Source: a virus
Virus record (IMG/VR): IMGVR_UViG_3300000117_007448
Span: 1 to 64,000 of that record
DNA length: 64,000 bases
Direction: 5' to 3' (one strand)
Notes under the pieces: model-generated
Told to the model about the DNA's origin: nothing
Databases searched by the model: none
Seen by the model: the letters and a program-made list of their open reading frames with translations, nothing else
Position numbers and translations under genes: made by a program
In this document: positions 48,115-58,243 of the stretch, piece after piece
How the letters are laid out: each line of letters begins with the position of its first letter
How positions within the stretch are numbered: position 1 is the stretch's first letter

Positions 48115-49520
48115 ATTTTAAAGTCACCGAATTTGTCATCAAATCTTTTCTCATTCTTACCAAATGAATTTAGAGGTTTATCAGGACCTTTGTCATCTTG
48201 ACCAGATTCTATAATGCCATCTTGACCCGATTGTTCTACATCATATAACTTCATTTTAGCTCTATCAACACCAACGATAAACTTTTTGAAATAACTTGGA
48301 TCTGCATAACGATTCTTTTGTTGTTTCACAAGTATTTGATTGAGTTGTTCTAGTTCTTCATTTGATACAATAGAAAACATAAAGTCTGCTGTTGCAGGTA
48401 AACCAAATGATTCTGAAACATCTTCAAGACCTGGATCTGAGTTTGTATAACCAGACCTAGTTGTTTGTGTTGCTGATACAACTGGTAACTCATACTCAAC
48501 TGCAAGGCCTCTTAATTCTTCTGCAATGGCCTTTATGAATGTATATGAATTAATATTATTACCAGGTTTCATTCTTGCTGAAGTACAAATATTTAAGTAA
48601 TCAACAAATATTATATCAGGTTTGAATTGTTTTTTCAATGTTAACTCACTTAATAATGCACGAAAATGTAAAGTAGATGCAGCTGCTGTTGGATATTCTT
48701 TAATGATTAATTGGCCTTGTGTCTTTGCTTTTAATACATTAAACTTAGCTTCGTAATCTTCTTTTGAAACTGATCTCAAATCATTCAAACTAATATTTAA
48801 TAAGTTAGCATCAATTCTTTCTGCAATCTTTTCTTCAGCCATTTCCATGGTAATGTATAAAACATTATTACCTTGAGATATACAAGCTGATGCCATATGA
48901 CACATAAACAAACTTTTACCAACACCTGTACCTGCCATAATTACATTCAAGGTTTTAATTGGTAAACCACCTTTTGTAATCTTATTAAATATATCAAGAT
49001 CAAAGCTCACTCTATTTTCAACTTTATGATAAAAATCAAATCTTTCACTAAAATCATTTATGTAATCATGACCAATGTGTGTATCAAAAGAAACACCAAG
49101 TGCATCACTTAAAAGTTTTGGTATTTCACCTTTAGATTTTTTTGTATTTTTATCATCAAGAATAGAAACAGAGTTCATGATGGCATTGTAAATGGCCTTA
49201 TCTTGACAAAACTTTTCAGTTTGGTCTATAAGCCAATTCAATTCTACTTCTTCATCTTTACTCTTTTTTATTTCTTGTAGAAGCTCTATTGATTTAGAAA
49301 CTTCATCTTCTGTAAGATTTTTCTTTTCTGTAAAATTAATTACAAGAACTTCATGTGTAGGAAGATTTTCATATTCATTTACAAAATCAAAAATTTCACG
49401 AAATACTTTCCTTTCTACTGACTCTGAAAAGTAATCAGGTTGTATAAAAGGTAAAACTTTTCGGGTAAACTCTTCATTGTAAACTAAGTTTTTCAGTATT
49501 GTCTGTTCTAGTCTCATCAT
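48111..49520 (-). CDS. 41: replicative DNA helicase (T4 gp41/DnaB-like)
   Basis: 469 residues. An N-terminal DnaB-like helical domain is followed by the RecA-like core with Walker A GTGVGKS (about 205), Walker B IIFVDYLN and the QTTRSG arginine-containing segment. It unwinds DNA 5' to 3' at the fork with the gp61 primase. Overlaps uvsX by 47 bases. Confidence 0.93.
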   Translation of the reverse strand: MMRLEQTILKNLVYNEEFTRKVLPFIQPDYFSESVERKVFREIFDFVNEYENLPTHEVLVINFTEKKNLTEDEVSKSIELLQEIKKSKDEEVELNWLIDQTEKFCQDKAIYNAIMNSVSILDDKNTKKSKGEIPKLLSDALGVSFDTHIGHDYINDFSERFDFYHKVENRVSFDLDIFNKITKGGLPIKTLNVIMAGTGVGKSLFMCHMASACISQGNNVLYITMEMAEEKIAERIDANLLNISLNDLRSVSKEDYEAKFNVLKAKTQGQLIIKEYPTAAASTLHFRALLSELTLKKQFKPDIIFVDYLNICTSARMKPGNNINSYTFIKAIAEELRGLAVEYELPVVSATQTTRSGYTNSDPGLEDVSESFGLPATADFMFSIVSNEELEQLNQILVKQQKNRYADPSYFKKFIVGVDRAKMKLYDVEQSGQDGIIESGQDDKGPDKPLNSFGKNEKRFDDKFGDFKI

Positions 49521-50541
49521 TGTCTAATATATTCCCATAACCTATTTGATATTTTTCTTGTACGAATGTTTTAAACTGCTTGTCATTTAATATATCATAC
49601 CAGAATTCTTTTGTTTGTGTGGCATCAAAGCGTACTTTATCACCAATTTCGCCTGTTGTTCTATCTACTTTTGCATACCAACCTGGAGAAGGTTTAGCTA
49701 CATACTGACCTTCAATTGCAATATCAAGTAATCCAGAATACTTTTGAATACCACCATTAAATGATACTGAAACTGGTATCTTAGACTTTTCTTTTACAAA
49801 TCTAGATTTTTCCACATTAATAATAAAATTATAGCCTGTAATATCTTTACCTGTTTTTTCTTGTTGTCTACCAAGAATCCAAATTGTATCGGCTGAGTAA
49901 TAAGATCCTGTGCCACCACCAACAATATCTTTAGGGAACATACCAATTTCTTTGTAAGTATGATTAACAACAACTAAAGGTATATCTTTGATTGTAAGAT
50001 GTGGTGTTATCATTCTAAACAGAGATTTAATACTTTTAGCTCTTGTCATATCTGCAACTGATCTACCTTCAAGTGAATCTTCAATTTCTTTTTTAGATGC
50101 AAGATTACCAACAGAATCTAAAATAAAAATAACTTTATCTTCACTTGTAATATCACCCAATTGATTCATAATATCATGTTTCAATTCTTCAACATTTGTA
50201 ACAGGTGTATGTAATACTCTTTCCATATCAACATCAAATGTTTCAAAATACTTTTGTGGAGTACCAAACTCTGAATCATAAAATATGACCACGGCATCTT
50301 TATATTTCTTTAGATATGATGATGCCATCAATAAAGCAAAGGCACTCTTAAAATGTTTTGAAGGCCCAGCTAACATAGTTAAGCCTGGAACAATGCCACC
50401 ATCAAGTGAACCTGAAAGTGCAACATTAACTATCGGTACACTTGTTTGTACCATATCTTTTTTATTAAAAAATTTTGACTTTGATAATATAGCCGAATCT
50501 TTAATTGTAGTATTCTTTTTCAATCTATCTAATAAACTCAT
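49474..50541 (-). CDS. uvsX: UvsX, RecA-like recombinase
   Basis: 355 residues. Walker A GPSKHFKS (about 57-64), Walker B VIFILDSVG, and FYDSEFGTP near it; length and order fit T4 UvsX. It drives strand invasion for recombination-dependent replication. Confidence 0.93.
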   Translation of the reverse strand: MSLLDRLKKNTTIKDSAILSKSKFFNKKDMVQTSVPIVNVALSGSLDGGIVPGLTMLAGPSKHFKSAFALLMASSYLKKYKDAVVIFYDSEFGTPQKYFETFDVDMERVLHTPVTNVEELKHDIMNQLGDITSEDKVIFILDSVGNLASKKEIEDSLEGRSVADMTRAKSIKSLFRMITPHLTIKDIPLVVVNHTYKEIGMFPKDIVGGGTGSYYSADTIWILGRQQEKTGKDITGYNFIINVEKSRFVKEKSKIPVSVSFNGGIQKYSGLLDIAIEGQYVAKPSPGWYAKVDRTTGEIGDKVRFDATQTKEFWYDILNDKQFKTFVQEKYQIGYGNILDNDETRTDNTEKLSLQ

Positions 50542-51360
50542 TTAACTATCCTTCATTTTTGTGATTTGATTTCTTGGCACTAGCATTTTATCCTTGTCTA
50601 TAAAGAAGGAGTCTAAACTAGGACTAGGTGGTAAGTCAAGCTTTTTTTTCTTGTTTACCTTTTTTATTATAGTTTTAGGTTTTTCATTTTTATATTTTCT
50701 GTAAGATTGATTTGCGGCTATGAGTAATAATACCGCAAGAGGATCAAAAACAAATATGATTATAAAAATTACAGTTCTTACAGCTTTATCTATAAATTGA
50801 GGGTCACCTTCACCATATAAAAACTCGGCGATAAACATAATTGGTCCAACTTCTGCTTTTAATATATTCTCTTGCCTCAGCAGAGGTAATTTTTCTTTTG
50901 TAAGTTCTACCAATTGTGCTTGTGCATTTCGTATTTGTCTATCTGTTGTTCTTGCAACTTTCTCAGGATCATCACCTGCCTGTTTATACAGATATGTTAA
51001 TCTTTCTCTAATTAAGTTTTCTCTTAATTCTATTTGTTTAATTTGCACAGAATTTGCACCAACTACTATGTTGGATTCAATATGAGCTCTTGAGAGAAAG
51101 CCAAATATACCCATAGAAGTAATTAACATCACAAGTATGATAGCTGTAATGAAATATACTTTCATGACTAAAATAGTTTCTTTCCAGTTATTATATAACC
51201 AAGATACTGTTACAAGTTTTGCCACTTCTAAAACAGCACCCATTACAATGATTGGCCAAAATGATCCTGGAAAAATCTGTGCTAAACCTATTACAGAATA
51301 ATAAGCTGCAATTACTGATAATCCTATTGCTGTAATAAAAGGTAAAATTGCTTGTATCAT
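50542..51360 (-). CDS. membrane protein with central coiled coil
   Basis: 272 residues: three N-terminal membrane helices (about 5-95), a coiled coil (about 105-175), a fourth helix (about 198-222) and a basic tail (KKVNKKKKLDLPPSPS). The one-codon contact with uvsX places it in the replication operon; related proteins occur in marine T4-like phages as unknowns. It may tether replication or alter host membrane. Confidence 0.72.
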   Translation of the reverse strand: MIQAILPFITAIGLSVIAAYYSVIGLAQIFPGSFWPIIVMGAVLEVAKLVTVSWLYNNWKETILVMKVYFITAIILVMLITSMGIFGFLSRAHIESNIVVGANSVQIKQIELRENLIRERLTYLYKQAGDDPEKVARTTDRQIRNAQAQLVELTKEKLPLLRQENILKAEVGPIMFIAEFLYGEGDPQFIDKAVRTVIFIIIFVFDPLAVLLLIAANQSYRKYKNEKPKTIIKKVNKKKKLDLPPSPSLDSFFIDKDKMLVPRNQITKMKDS

Positions 51361-51995
51361 TTTATATCTAATTCAAATTCTTTTGTGCCAAGTCTACCTT
51401 TAATATGAACATTAAAAGCAAGTGAGTGTCTATCATTGTCTGTTTCATTTTTACCTACACTATGAATTGTTGATGATGGAAACATATACACATCTCCGTT
51501 TTTTGGAATCATACTCCAAATTTTTGAGTTAAATAAATTATAATCTATGACATCTACATCACATGAATGTGGAAAAATACCAGACACACTCAAATCTCTT
51601 AGAAGTGTAAATTCACCACAATCTTTCTCGCCAGTTACATCAAAATAATAAACACCAGAAAGAATACAATTTGTATGAATATGTTGTTGAGCCCAATCTC
51701 CAGATTTATGCCTAACTACCCATGAATTAGTAATATAAAATTCTATACTATCATGAGCTCTAAGTTCTCTATAAGCATATTTTATTATTTCATCATTTAT
51801 TTTATCTTTTAATGATGCACATTCTGGGTTGTTAAGTATGTATTTATCTACACCATAATCACCATTGTCTGATACCATTCTTTCAAATTTTTGATTTTTA
51901 AAAAAATCTTTAGTTGTTTCATCAATTAACAAACCCTGTTTTACATAGAGTGGTGTGCTAAACAGAGGTACTATTTTATAATCTATTTCATCCAA
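51357..51995 (-). CDS. 2OG-Fe(II) oxygenase family protein
   Basis: 212 residues. QQHIHTNCILSGVYYF (H-x-x...), FPSSTIHSVGKNETDNDRHSLAFNVH give the Fe and 2OG sites of the family common in cyanophages (2OG-FeII_Oxy_5 type). Substrate unknown. Overlaps the polymerase gene by 8 bases. Confidence 0.82.
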   Translation of the reverse strand: MDEIDYKIVPLFSTPLYVKQGLLIDETTKDFFKNQKFERMVSDNGDYGVDKYILNNPECASLKDKINDEIIKYAYRELRAHDSIEFYITNSWVVRHKSGDWAQQHIHTNCILSGVYYFDVTGEKDCGEFTLLRDLSVSGIFPHSCDVDVIDYNLFNSKIWSMIPKNGDVYMFPSSTIHSVGKNETDNDRHSLAFNVHIKGRLGTKEFELDIK

Positions 51996-54510
51996 AAAAA
52001 CTCTCCAATGAATTTGTTTTTTCTATTTCCCAGCCAATACATTCTACAATAAATCTTGTAGGTTCTATGAACCCTTTTTGAAACTGGGTGTCAAAGTCAA
52101 TGTATTTGTGTAGACCAAACTCTTTTGGTATTCTTGTTGGAAAAGATAAAACATTATCTTTTATTGGATTTGGTTGTTTAAGATATGTGAACTTAAGCTT
52201 TTCACCAGATTGAATCTTAGGATATTTTTTCTCAAGGCCCAATTTCTCTAATTGTAAATTATATAATAGAGCACCTCTGACATGAATTGGAGTGCCTTTC
52301 TTATAGATCAAAGTATTATCTTGATATGTTTTCAAACCATTACAACCTCGAGGAAAAGATATTTCTTCTGGTGGTAAATTTTTAAACTCTTCTTTAAATT
52401 TTGCAATAAACTCTTGAACCTCATCTTCACCTTTTGTAACAATAATTCTAGTAAGCTCTTTCATCTTTTCACGAATTGCATAAGGTGTTGATGACTTAAT
52501 CATTTCAAGACCCATAATCTTGAGTTTAGGTGTTGTGTATCTAACACCCTCATTGTCATAAACATTTAGAATATATCTCTTCTTAGCAGTCCAAACACCT
52601 TTATCTGCAAGTGCTTCACGTTTCATTACCATTTTTTGGTCATAAGCATGAACGTAATCAGCAAGCTCTTTATAACTTTTATCAATAAACGATTGTATCT
52701 TACCATCACAAACTTTGTCCATGAATTTGATAACTTCGTTAGTTTCTGGCTTTTCTTTAAATACTTTATTAACAAGCGTACCAAGTTTGAGATAAATCGA
52801 ATCTGTATCTGATGCAACCACATAATCTTCTTTCGTATCAAGTAAATTATTCATGTATCCATTTAATTTATTTTCAATCCAACGAATAGCTAATTGACCT
52901 GCCAATGTAACAGCTAGTGCCTGTCTTAGATCATAGAATCTAAAGTATTGTGAACCAAGAGCACCATAAGCGGAGTTTAGTGATACTTTCTTTGCAAGTT
53001 GTAGATTATTATATCTTGATATTAAATGTGATAGTTCTTTACTCGGCTTCTTTTCATAATCTTTTTGAGCTTGTATCATCAACTTTTTAAATTTCTTACG
53101 ATCTTCATACATCTCTTCCATCATCTTAGGTAAGAAACCTTGTTGAGTAGTTCTAAAGAATTGACCATTTGGTGTAAGTGATACATTGTTTAATTCTTTT
53201 GTATCCACTTTTTGTGATAAGAGTGATTCGACATTTACACCTTGTGTTAACACATCATTCATATCTTTTGTATATTCATCAGCATTAATAATAGTTTCTG
53301 GGCTAATATTATACATGATAAGTAAATGCGGATACAAACTGTTCAAGTCAAATGATGCAACCCAATCGTGCATACCAATTTGAGGTTCTTTTACATAAGC
53401 GCCTTCAAAAGCAGATATTTTCTTTTTAAATTTTTTCTGTGGTACAATAATATTTTTTCGTAGTAAATGATTGTATATTAAAGAATCCCACATTCTTGTT
53501 TGTGCAAATACATCTTCAAGATTTGTCTTGGTATCATATGCAAGAGTTAAAGCCAATTCAATTAATTTCAACTTACCTTCAAGTTGTAAAATTAGATCAA
53601 CGTCTTTAATATTATAGTCGATAAACTTCTGATAGTTTTCTTGATATAAATTATGCAAGCTATCATACTCATCATACGATAACTTTCTTTCACCAAGTTC
53701 TACATTTGCAATCGCATCAAGCTTATATGATTCTTGTGATTTACCACCTGGTGCATACCATTTGTATAGTTCGATATAATCAAGTGCATTGATACCAGAT
53801 AGATGATATGATATAAGCTCTCGCCCATTGAGAACAACTTTTCTTTCCCATATATTATTCCAAGGTGAGAGTTTCTTAGCAAAGTCATCACCAAACAACA
53901 TACGAAAACGATTTACCAAATATGGTATATCAAAAAAGTCTGTATTCCAACCAGAGATAACATCAGGATAATCTTCTTGCCAATGTTTTATAAATTGTTT
54001 ACATAGATCATTTTCATTTTCACATTTGATGTATGTTACGTTTTCAGGACAATCATAGTCACGACAACCAAATACAACCGAATTACCATTTAGTTGGCGA
54101 ATACAAATAGCTGTGATTGGTGCTCTCGCTTCATATGGGTCAGGAAAACCGTAAGCTGAACTTACCTCAATATCAATTACTGATACATTTATATCATTAA
54201 TATTCCATTCTATTTGACCTTTGAAATTATCTGCTATGAAACCATATTCAAAACGATCCATGCCGTAAATGTCAAAATTATCAACATCTTTATATTTACG
54301 TTGAAAGTCTTTTGCAGCTCTGATAGATTCAAATCGCATAGCATCTAAAGGTTCACCGTGAATACCTTTGTATTGAGTTTCAGTTTTTTTAGATTTTACG
54401 AATAGGCTTGGCGTGTATGTTACTTTAGTCTTTACTTTTTTACCGTTATTTACACCACGATAAAGTATGTAATTGCCTTGACAAAGTACGTTAGTATAAT
54501 GTTTAGCCAT
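51988..54510 (-). CDS. 43: DNA polymerase, family B (T4 gp43-like)
   Basis: 840 residues from the ATG at 54510, which makes a TAATG overlap with the upstream gene. Exonuclease site VIDIEVS (about 115), polymerase motif A FDLNSLYPH, motif B KKVSLNSAYGALG, motif C ASDTDSIYL. The end carries a short SLESFFG tail, fit for binding the gp45 clamp. Full-length with 3'-5' proofreading. Confidence 0.96.
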   Translation of the reverse strand: MAKHYTNVLCQGNYILYRGVNNGKKVKTKVTYTPSLFVKSKKTETQYKGIHGEPLDAMRFESIRAAKDFQRKYKDVDNFDIYGMDRFEYGFIADNFKGQIEWNINDINVSVIDIEVSSAYGFPDPYEARAPITAICIRQLNGNSVVFGCRDYDCPENVTYIKCENENDLCKQFIKHWQEDYPDVISGWNTDFFDIPYLVNRFRMLFGDDFAKKLSPWNNIWERKVVLNGRELISYHLSGINALDYIELYKWYAPGGKSQESYKLDAIANVELGERKLSYDEYDSLHNLYQENYQKFIDYNIKDVDLILQLEGKLKLIELALTLAYDTKTNLEDVFAQTRMWDSLIYNHLLRKNIIVPQKKFKKKISAFEGAYVKEPQIGMHDWVASFDLNSLYPHLLIMYNISPETIINADEYTKDMNDVLTQGVNVESLLSQKVDTKELNNVSLTPNGQFFRTTQQGFLPKMMEEMYEDRKKFKKLMIQAQKDYEKKPSKELSHLISRYNNLQLAKKVSLNSAYGALGSQYFRFYDLRQALAVTLAGQLAIRWIENKLNGYMNNLLDTKEDYVVASDTDSIYLKLGTLVNKVFKEKPETNEVIKFMDKVCDGKIQSFIDKSYKELADYVHAYDQKMVMKREALADKGVWTAKKRYILNVYDNEGVRYTTPKLKIMGLEMIKSSTPYAIREKMKELTRIIVTKGEDEVQEFIAKFKEEFKNLPPEEISFPRGCNGLKTYQDNTLIYKKGTPIHVRGALLYNLQLEKLGLEKKYPKIQSGEKLKFTYLKQPNPIKDNVLSFPTRIPKEFGLHKYIDFDTQFQKGFIEPTRFIVECIGWEIEKTNSLESFFG

Positions 54511-54758
54511 TAAACGGGTATCTTTGATGTTTGTTGAAAAACACCTAAGGTGACCCATCTTTTTGGAAATAACATTTCACGACCTCTAAAATCATTCATA
54601 TTTTTTGTAGGGTCTTGAACGAAACCAATAAGCTCTACTGATTTGTCAAATTCTCTATTTACAAGATCGTATCTTTCTGCTCTTGGTAAACTATATTCTA
54701 TAGCCATTTTCTTAGCAATTTCTTGCCTTGCATTTGGCTTCCATCTTTTCTTACTCAT
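54510..54758 (-). CDS. small hypothetical protein
   Basis: 82 residues, basic. AGAGG precedes the ATG, with an early promoter about 40 nt upstream. It stands where cyanophages also have small genes before gp43; not recognised. Confidence 0.7.
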   Translation of the reverse strand: MSKKRWKPNARQEIAKKMAIEYSLPRAERYDLVNREFDKSVELIGFVQDPTKNMNDFRGREMLFPKRWVTLGVFQQTSKIPV

Positions 54759-54796
54759 AACAGCCTCTTTTCACATAAATTTTAATCATTGATACC

Positions 54797-54825
54797 ATTC
54801 TATCAGTATCAACCCCATTTGTCAA
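54797..54825 (-). promoter_or_regulatory. early promoter upstream of the polymerase gene
   Basis: TTGACA, 17-bp spacer (AATGGGGTTGATACTGA), TAGAATGG, TATCAATG. It shares its spacer with the promoter at 63882-63910. It drives the 82-residue gene and gp43. Confidence 0.85.
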
Positions 54826-54847
54826 ACATAATATACTCAATTGCCTA

Positions 54848-55108
54848 TTACAAGAGTTCACCCATATCCAGTTTAAATAAATCATCTTTCAGTTGTTCAA
54901 CTCGATCTTCTAATATCTTAATAGTTTGCCTTAAATGGCCTGAAGGATTTTTATGGCCATTTTCTTTATATTCATCTTGAAATATTATAATTTCATCTTC
55001 TAATACTCTGATACGAATTAATAATTCACCAACTGCTGTTTTGTTTATAATTTGATGTGTTATATTATCCATAATTTCATTTGTCCCTAAAGCTTTATAT
55101 ATTTTCAT
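54848..55108 (-). CDS. small coiled-coil protein
   Basis: 86 residues, mostly helical with heptads (IRIRVLEDEIIIFQDEYKENG, IKILEDRVEQLKDDLFKLD). Not recognised. Confidence 0.7.
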   Translation of the reverse strand: MKIYKALGTNEIMDNITHQIINKTAVGELLIRIRVLEDEIIIFQDEYKENGHKNPSGHLRQTIKILEDRVEQLKDDLFKLDMGELL

Positions 55109-55722
55109 TCAACTATCCAATGGCCTAATCTATCACCACAAGGACTATCATACCATATTGAGTCTTTGGGTTGGGGTAGTTGTTCATCTTTCCAAACTGG
55201 GTAGATAACTTTGCCATTATGATTTTCAAAGTCATCATTGTATCTAAAATGTACTTCAATTACTTTACCACCAATATATTCTATATTAGTCCAATCTAGA
55301 TTGTGCATACGGTGATAATTACAAACATCAGTACCCAATCTTTCAGGAAAAGGCATCTTTTTGTCTATTAGTTCCCATTTATCAAAGCGATCTAATCTGT
55401 CTTGCCTTGGATAACCTTTTGCTGTGGTTTTTTGTTGACCATAATGATAGTCAACTGTAATGTGTTCACCTTTAAATACTTCACACCAAAAATATCCTGG
55501 TTCTATTTCATCTTCAGGTGAAAGGTTCTGTATTCTAGCACCTTTACCCATCATATGTATGTTTGTAATTGGTCTTACAACATAATCATTTTTTTCTGGA
55601 ACTGGAACACCAGCTGGGCCACAAAGATGTCCTAATTTTTTTGATAGTATGAGTTTATCATAAACCCATAATAAAGACCAAGGTAATTTAGTCCATACAT
55701 CTTTATCATCTATGATGTTCAC
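55105..55722 (-). CDS. conserved phage protein of unknown function, GTG start
   Basis: 205 residues. It starts with GTG overlapping the upstream stop (TAGTG). The GPAGVPVPEKNDYVVRPITN segment resembles an ATP-grasp-like nucleotide loop in phage proteins, but this is weak. Several Trp/Tyr-rich strands follow. Not recognised with certainty. Confidence 0.65.
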   Translation of the reverse strand: MNIIDDKDVWTKLPWSLLWVYDKLILSKKLGHLCGPAGVPVPEKNDYVVRPITNIHMMGKGARIQNLSPEDEIEPGYFWCEVFKGEHITVDYHYGQQKTTAKGYPRQDRLDRFDKWELIDKKMPFPERLGTDVCNYHRMHNLDWTNIEYIGGKVIEVHFRYNDDFENHNGKVIYPVWKDEQLPQPKDSIWYDSPCGDRLGHWIVE

Positions 55723-56186
55723 TAAGCAATTAAGCCAAGCTTATAAACAGTCTTTCCATTTTCTTTCATGGCAGTCATTACTTTTTTATCGTTACCATTT
55801 TCATTGTACGATACATGAACCCATCCAGAATCTGGAATACCTGGTGTATAAAACTCAAGTATTAATTGTTTAAAATCACAATTAGATTCTATCCACTCCG
55901 CTAACTCAGCATTTGCAACTCCGTTAATTTCTATATCGGCTGCAAATCCTTTACAATGGTCTGATGTTCTAGAACCACCTATTGCTGAATTAAGCTCAGG
56001 GCTTCTATATCCTGAATTTACTCTTACTGCTTTACCATAATTCTCTCTTACTGGTTGTAAAACATTTTCACAAAGCAATTTTAAATTTTCAATTTCTTCT
56101 TCACCTGGTTCATTATCAATATCTTTTCTTGTAGCTGTTTGACTTTTAATCATCTCTTTCAAAGAAAAATTATCTGATAGTTTCAT
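55722..56186 (-). CDS. peptidase M15-type endolysin candidate
   Basis: 154 residues. Zinc motifs of the M15/VanY-like peptidases: SDHCKGFAADIE (H-x6-D) and WVHVSYNE (H), with NSGYRSPELN before. It would cut peptide cross-links of peptidoglycan. No signal peptide, so it needs a holin or acts from the virion. Confidence 0.85.
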   Translation of the reverse strand: MKLSDNFSLKEMIKSQTATRKDIDNEPGEEEIENLKLLCENVLQPVRENYGKAVRVNSGYRSPELNSAIGGSRTSDHCKGFAADIEINGVANAELAEWIESNCDFKQLILEFYTPGIPDSGWVHVSYNENGNDKKVMTAMKENGKTVYKLGLIA

Positions 56187-56194
56187 TGAAACTC

Positions 56195-57064
56195 CTATTC
56201 TAAAAAAATTAGAGGCACTTCCATTTTACTTAATGAGTTTGCGTGTATAAAAAAACCCAAAAATCTTTCGCCTATAAAACCTGGATACCTCCAAGGAAAA
56301 GGTTCTGAAAATGTATCACCCGATTGTTTTGTGGGATAAACTTTAGAACAATTCTTGTATATATATTCAAGTATTTGAAACAACTCTGAAGAGTATTTTA
56401 AGAAATATTCTTTTTTAAAAATATAAGTTGTTGTAAATGGTACCCGATTTTGTTCAAACCACAATAAACTTTCTTGATCATAATTTAATTCTAAGATAGC
56501 CTTATGGAATAAATTCCAATATTCTACGGGTTGTGATTGTAAATATTGTTCACTCACGGAACAATTAAGATAAGTTGATTTATTAGTGATTACATCAACA
56601 CATGACATGAAGTGTAATATTGTTCTTCTTTCATCTTCTGTACCAAGGTCTAAAGCTCGATCTGCTGGTAAATTAAAATCATTAAAATATGGAAATATTT
56701 TATATAAATTGCCATTGTAGACTGGTACATCTTGTTTGAAAGAAAGCATACGTCTATATGTGTTACAACCAATATTATCAACTTCGGGTTGTTCTTTTAA
56801 TAACCAATATTCTGTTGCTTGTTGACCAAACGCTTTTAAAAAATCATCTTTTGAAACACCTTCAGCTTCGTAATATTTGTAAAAATCATCATAGATCCAG
56901 TCTATGAATATTGAATTTTTACCAATGTCTACCTTATCGACATGACATGGTTTAATCCAATCGGATTTTTCATTATAAGGAAAAGGTTTGTGGAAGTGTG
57001 GGTATATACAAATGCTCATATGTGGTTGTTCCAATTTTTTCACCGTGTCCCAAGGAGGCCACAT
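56195..57064 (-). CDS. DUF4422-type glycosyltransferase-like protein
   Basis: 289 residues. NIGCNTYRRMLSF and PWRYPGFIGERFLGFFIHAN are typical of DUF4422 proteins, which are viewed as glycosyltransferases of surface polysaccharides. It lies apart from the 38-43 kb cluster. Confidence 0.72.
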   Translation of the reverse strand: MWPPWDTVKKLEQPHMSICIYPHFHKPFPYNEKSDWIKPCHVDKVDIGKNSIFIDWIYDDFYKYYEAEGVSKDDFLKAFGQQATEYWLLKEQPEVDNIGCNTYRRMLSFKQDVPVYNGNLYKIFPYFNDFNLPADRALDLGTEDERRTILHFMSCVDVITNKSTYLNCSVSEQYLQSQPVEYWNLFHKAILELNYDQESLLWFEQNRVPFTTTYIFKKEYFLKYSSELFQILEYIYKNCSKVYPTKQSGDTFSEPFPWRYPGFIGERFLGFFIHANSLSKMEVPLIFLE

Positions 57065-57067
57065 TAA

Positions 57068-57226
57068 TTATTTACTTTTCTTTTTTTTAGTGTATTCTAT
57101 TTTGGTATTATCTGCATCAATAATATTTTTTTTATAGTTGGATCTTTCCTCACCTTGCATCATAGATAAAAATATTTTATCTTGTTTACTCATTTTATAA
57201 TTGCGGTTAGGTTTCACGGACTGCAT
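57068..57226 (-). CDS. small basic protein
   Basis: 52 residues from the ATG at 57226, which has GGAG 7 nt upstream; the longer frame runs through a terminator hairpin and is rejected. Lys-rich end (EYTKKKKSK). Not recognised. Confidence 0.6.
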   Translation of the reverse strand: MQSVKPNRNYKMSKQDKIFLSMMQGEERSNYKKNIIDADNTKIEYTKKKKSK

Positions 57227-57236
57227 TATATATCTC

Positions 57237-57269
57237 CAAATAAAAGGTGGGGGTACGAAACCCCCCACC
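57237..57269 (-). terminator. intrinsic terminator after hsp20
   Basis: GGTGGGGG/CCCCCACC 8-bp stem with an 8-nt loop followed by TTTTATTT on the minus strand, 5 nt after the Hsp20 stop codon. Confidence 0.88.
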
Positions 57270-57273
57270 GGCA

Positions 57274-57768
57274 CTAAGCTGCTTTAGATTCTTGTAAAAG
57301 TTCAGGTTTAAGTAAATTGAGACTATTACTAATTTCAACTTTTCTTGGTTTTTTATGATCTGGTATAACATTCTCTAAACCAACTCTTAAAATACCATCC
57401 TTAAACTCAGCACCTTTTACTTCTAGAGTATCAGCTACAGATAGGGTTTTTGTGAATGAGCGTGTACCTATACCTTTGTGTAAATATGAAACACTCTCAA
57501 CTTCTTTTTCAATCTTTTCACCTCTAATAACTAAAGAGTTATCCTCTACTGTTATTTCAACTTCTTCTTTACTAAAGCCAGCAATAGCTAATTCAACAAT
57601 ATAATTGTTTTCATTAACCATTAATATATTATGTGGCGGAAAAGTTGAAGATGTTTTATTATTTAAGATTCTTTCGACATCCTTAAATACTCTTTCAAAA
57701 CCTAAAGTAGAGTGAGCTAATAGAGCTCTTTCTAGACCTTTAAAATGACCGGTTGTAATATCTACCAT
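57274..57768 (-). CDS. hsp20: small heat shock protein Hsp20
   Basis: 164 residues. Alpha-crystallin domain at about 45-140: NNYIVELAIAGFSKEEVEI, LVIRGEK, the GIGTRSFTKTLSVAD and AEFKDGILRVGLE segments (G-x-L). It holds unfolding proteins, and is a hallmark gene of marine T4-like phages. It is followed by a strong terminator. Confidence 0.95.
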   Translation of the reverse strand: MVDITTGHFKGLERALLAHSTLGFERVFKDVERILNNKTSSTFPPHNILMVNENNYIVELAIAGFSKEEVEITVEDNSLVIRGEKIEKEVESVSYLHKGIGTRSFTKTLSVADTLEVKGAEFKDGILRVGLENVIPDHKKPRKVEISNSLNLLKPELLQESKAA

Positions 57769-57831
57769 TTTTAATTCTCCTTAAAATAAGCAAGTTAAAC
57801 AATTGTGACCCTTTTTAGGCATCACTAATAT

Positions 57832-58242
57832 TTAGTTACTAAGTTCTTCTGGTTTTTTACCAATGTTGTACTTAGCGACTAAATTCCATTCATCCTTCTC
57901 CTTGAAGGATATAATCTTTATCTGGTGTAATGGAGCAACATTATTACCAATATTTTCCTGATTTAATATTGTTAGTAAACCCCATTCTTCTAATAATTTT
58001 GCAATAGCATTTCTTCTCTGTATATCATTTTCAGATATATTAGATGGCTTACCATCTAATGCAAATAGTTCTTTGAAATGTACAATATAATACTTACCTT
58101 GTTTATGTAATATATGACAAGATTGGTAGAGGACTTTTTCTTTTCTTGATGAAACACCTATTCTTGTTAAGGTTTCACGGACTTTTAAAAAGTCATCCTG
58201 TTCTTCTAATGTAACTTCTATGAAGTTGTTTAAGTCTACCAT
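57832..58242 (-). CDS. regA: RegA translational repressor
   Basis: 136 residues from the ATG at 58242. LKVRETLTRIGVSS, EKVLYQSCHILHKQGKYYIVHFKELFALDGK and RRNAIAKLLEEWGL are clearly the RegA core. RegA binds early phage mRNAs at start regions to shut down translation. Its place next to gp62 and gp44 is as in T4. Here the protein is somewhat longer than in T4 (122 residues), with an added C-terminal part. Confidence 0.95.
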   Translation of the reverse strand: MVDLNNFIEVTLEEQDDFLKVRETLTRIGVSSRKEKVLYQSCHILHKQGKYYIVHFKELFALDGKPSNISENDIQRRNAIAKLLEEWGLLTILNQENIGNNVAPLHQIKIISFKEKDEWNLVAKYNIGKKPEELSN

Positions 58243-58243
58243 T

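Noticed and set aside
57227-57274. A longer form of the small gene at 57068, starting at 57274.
   Set aside because: Its extra codons are the G+C-rich terminator hairpin; the ATG at 57226 has a good ribosome site.
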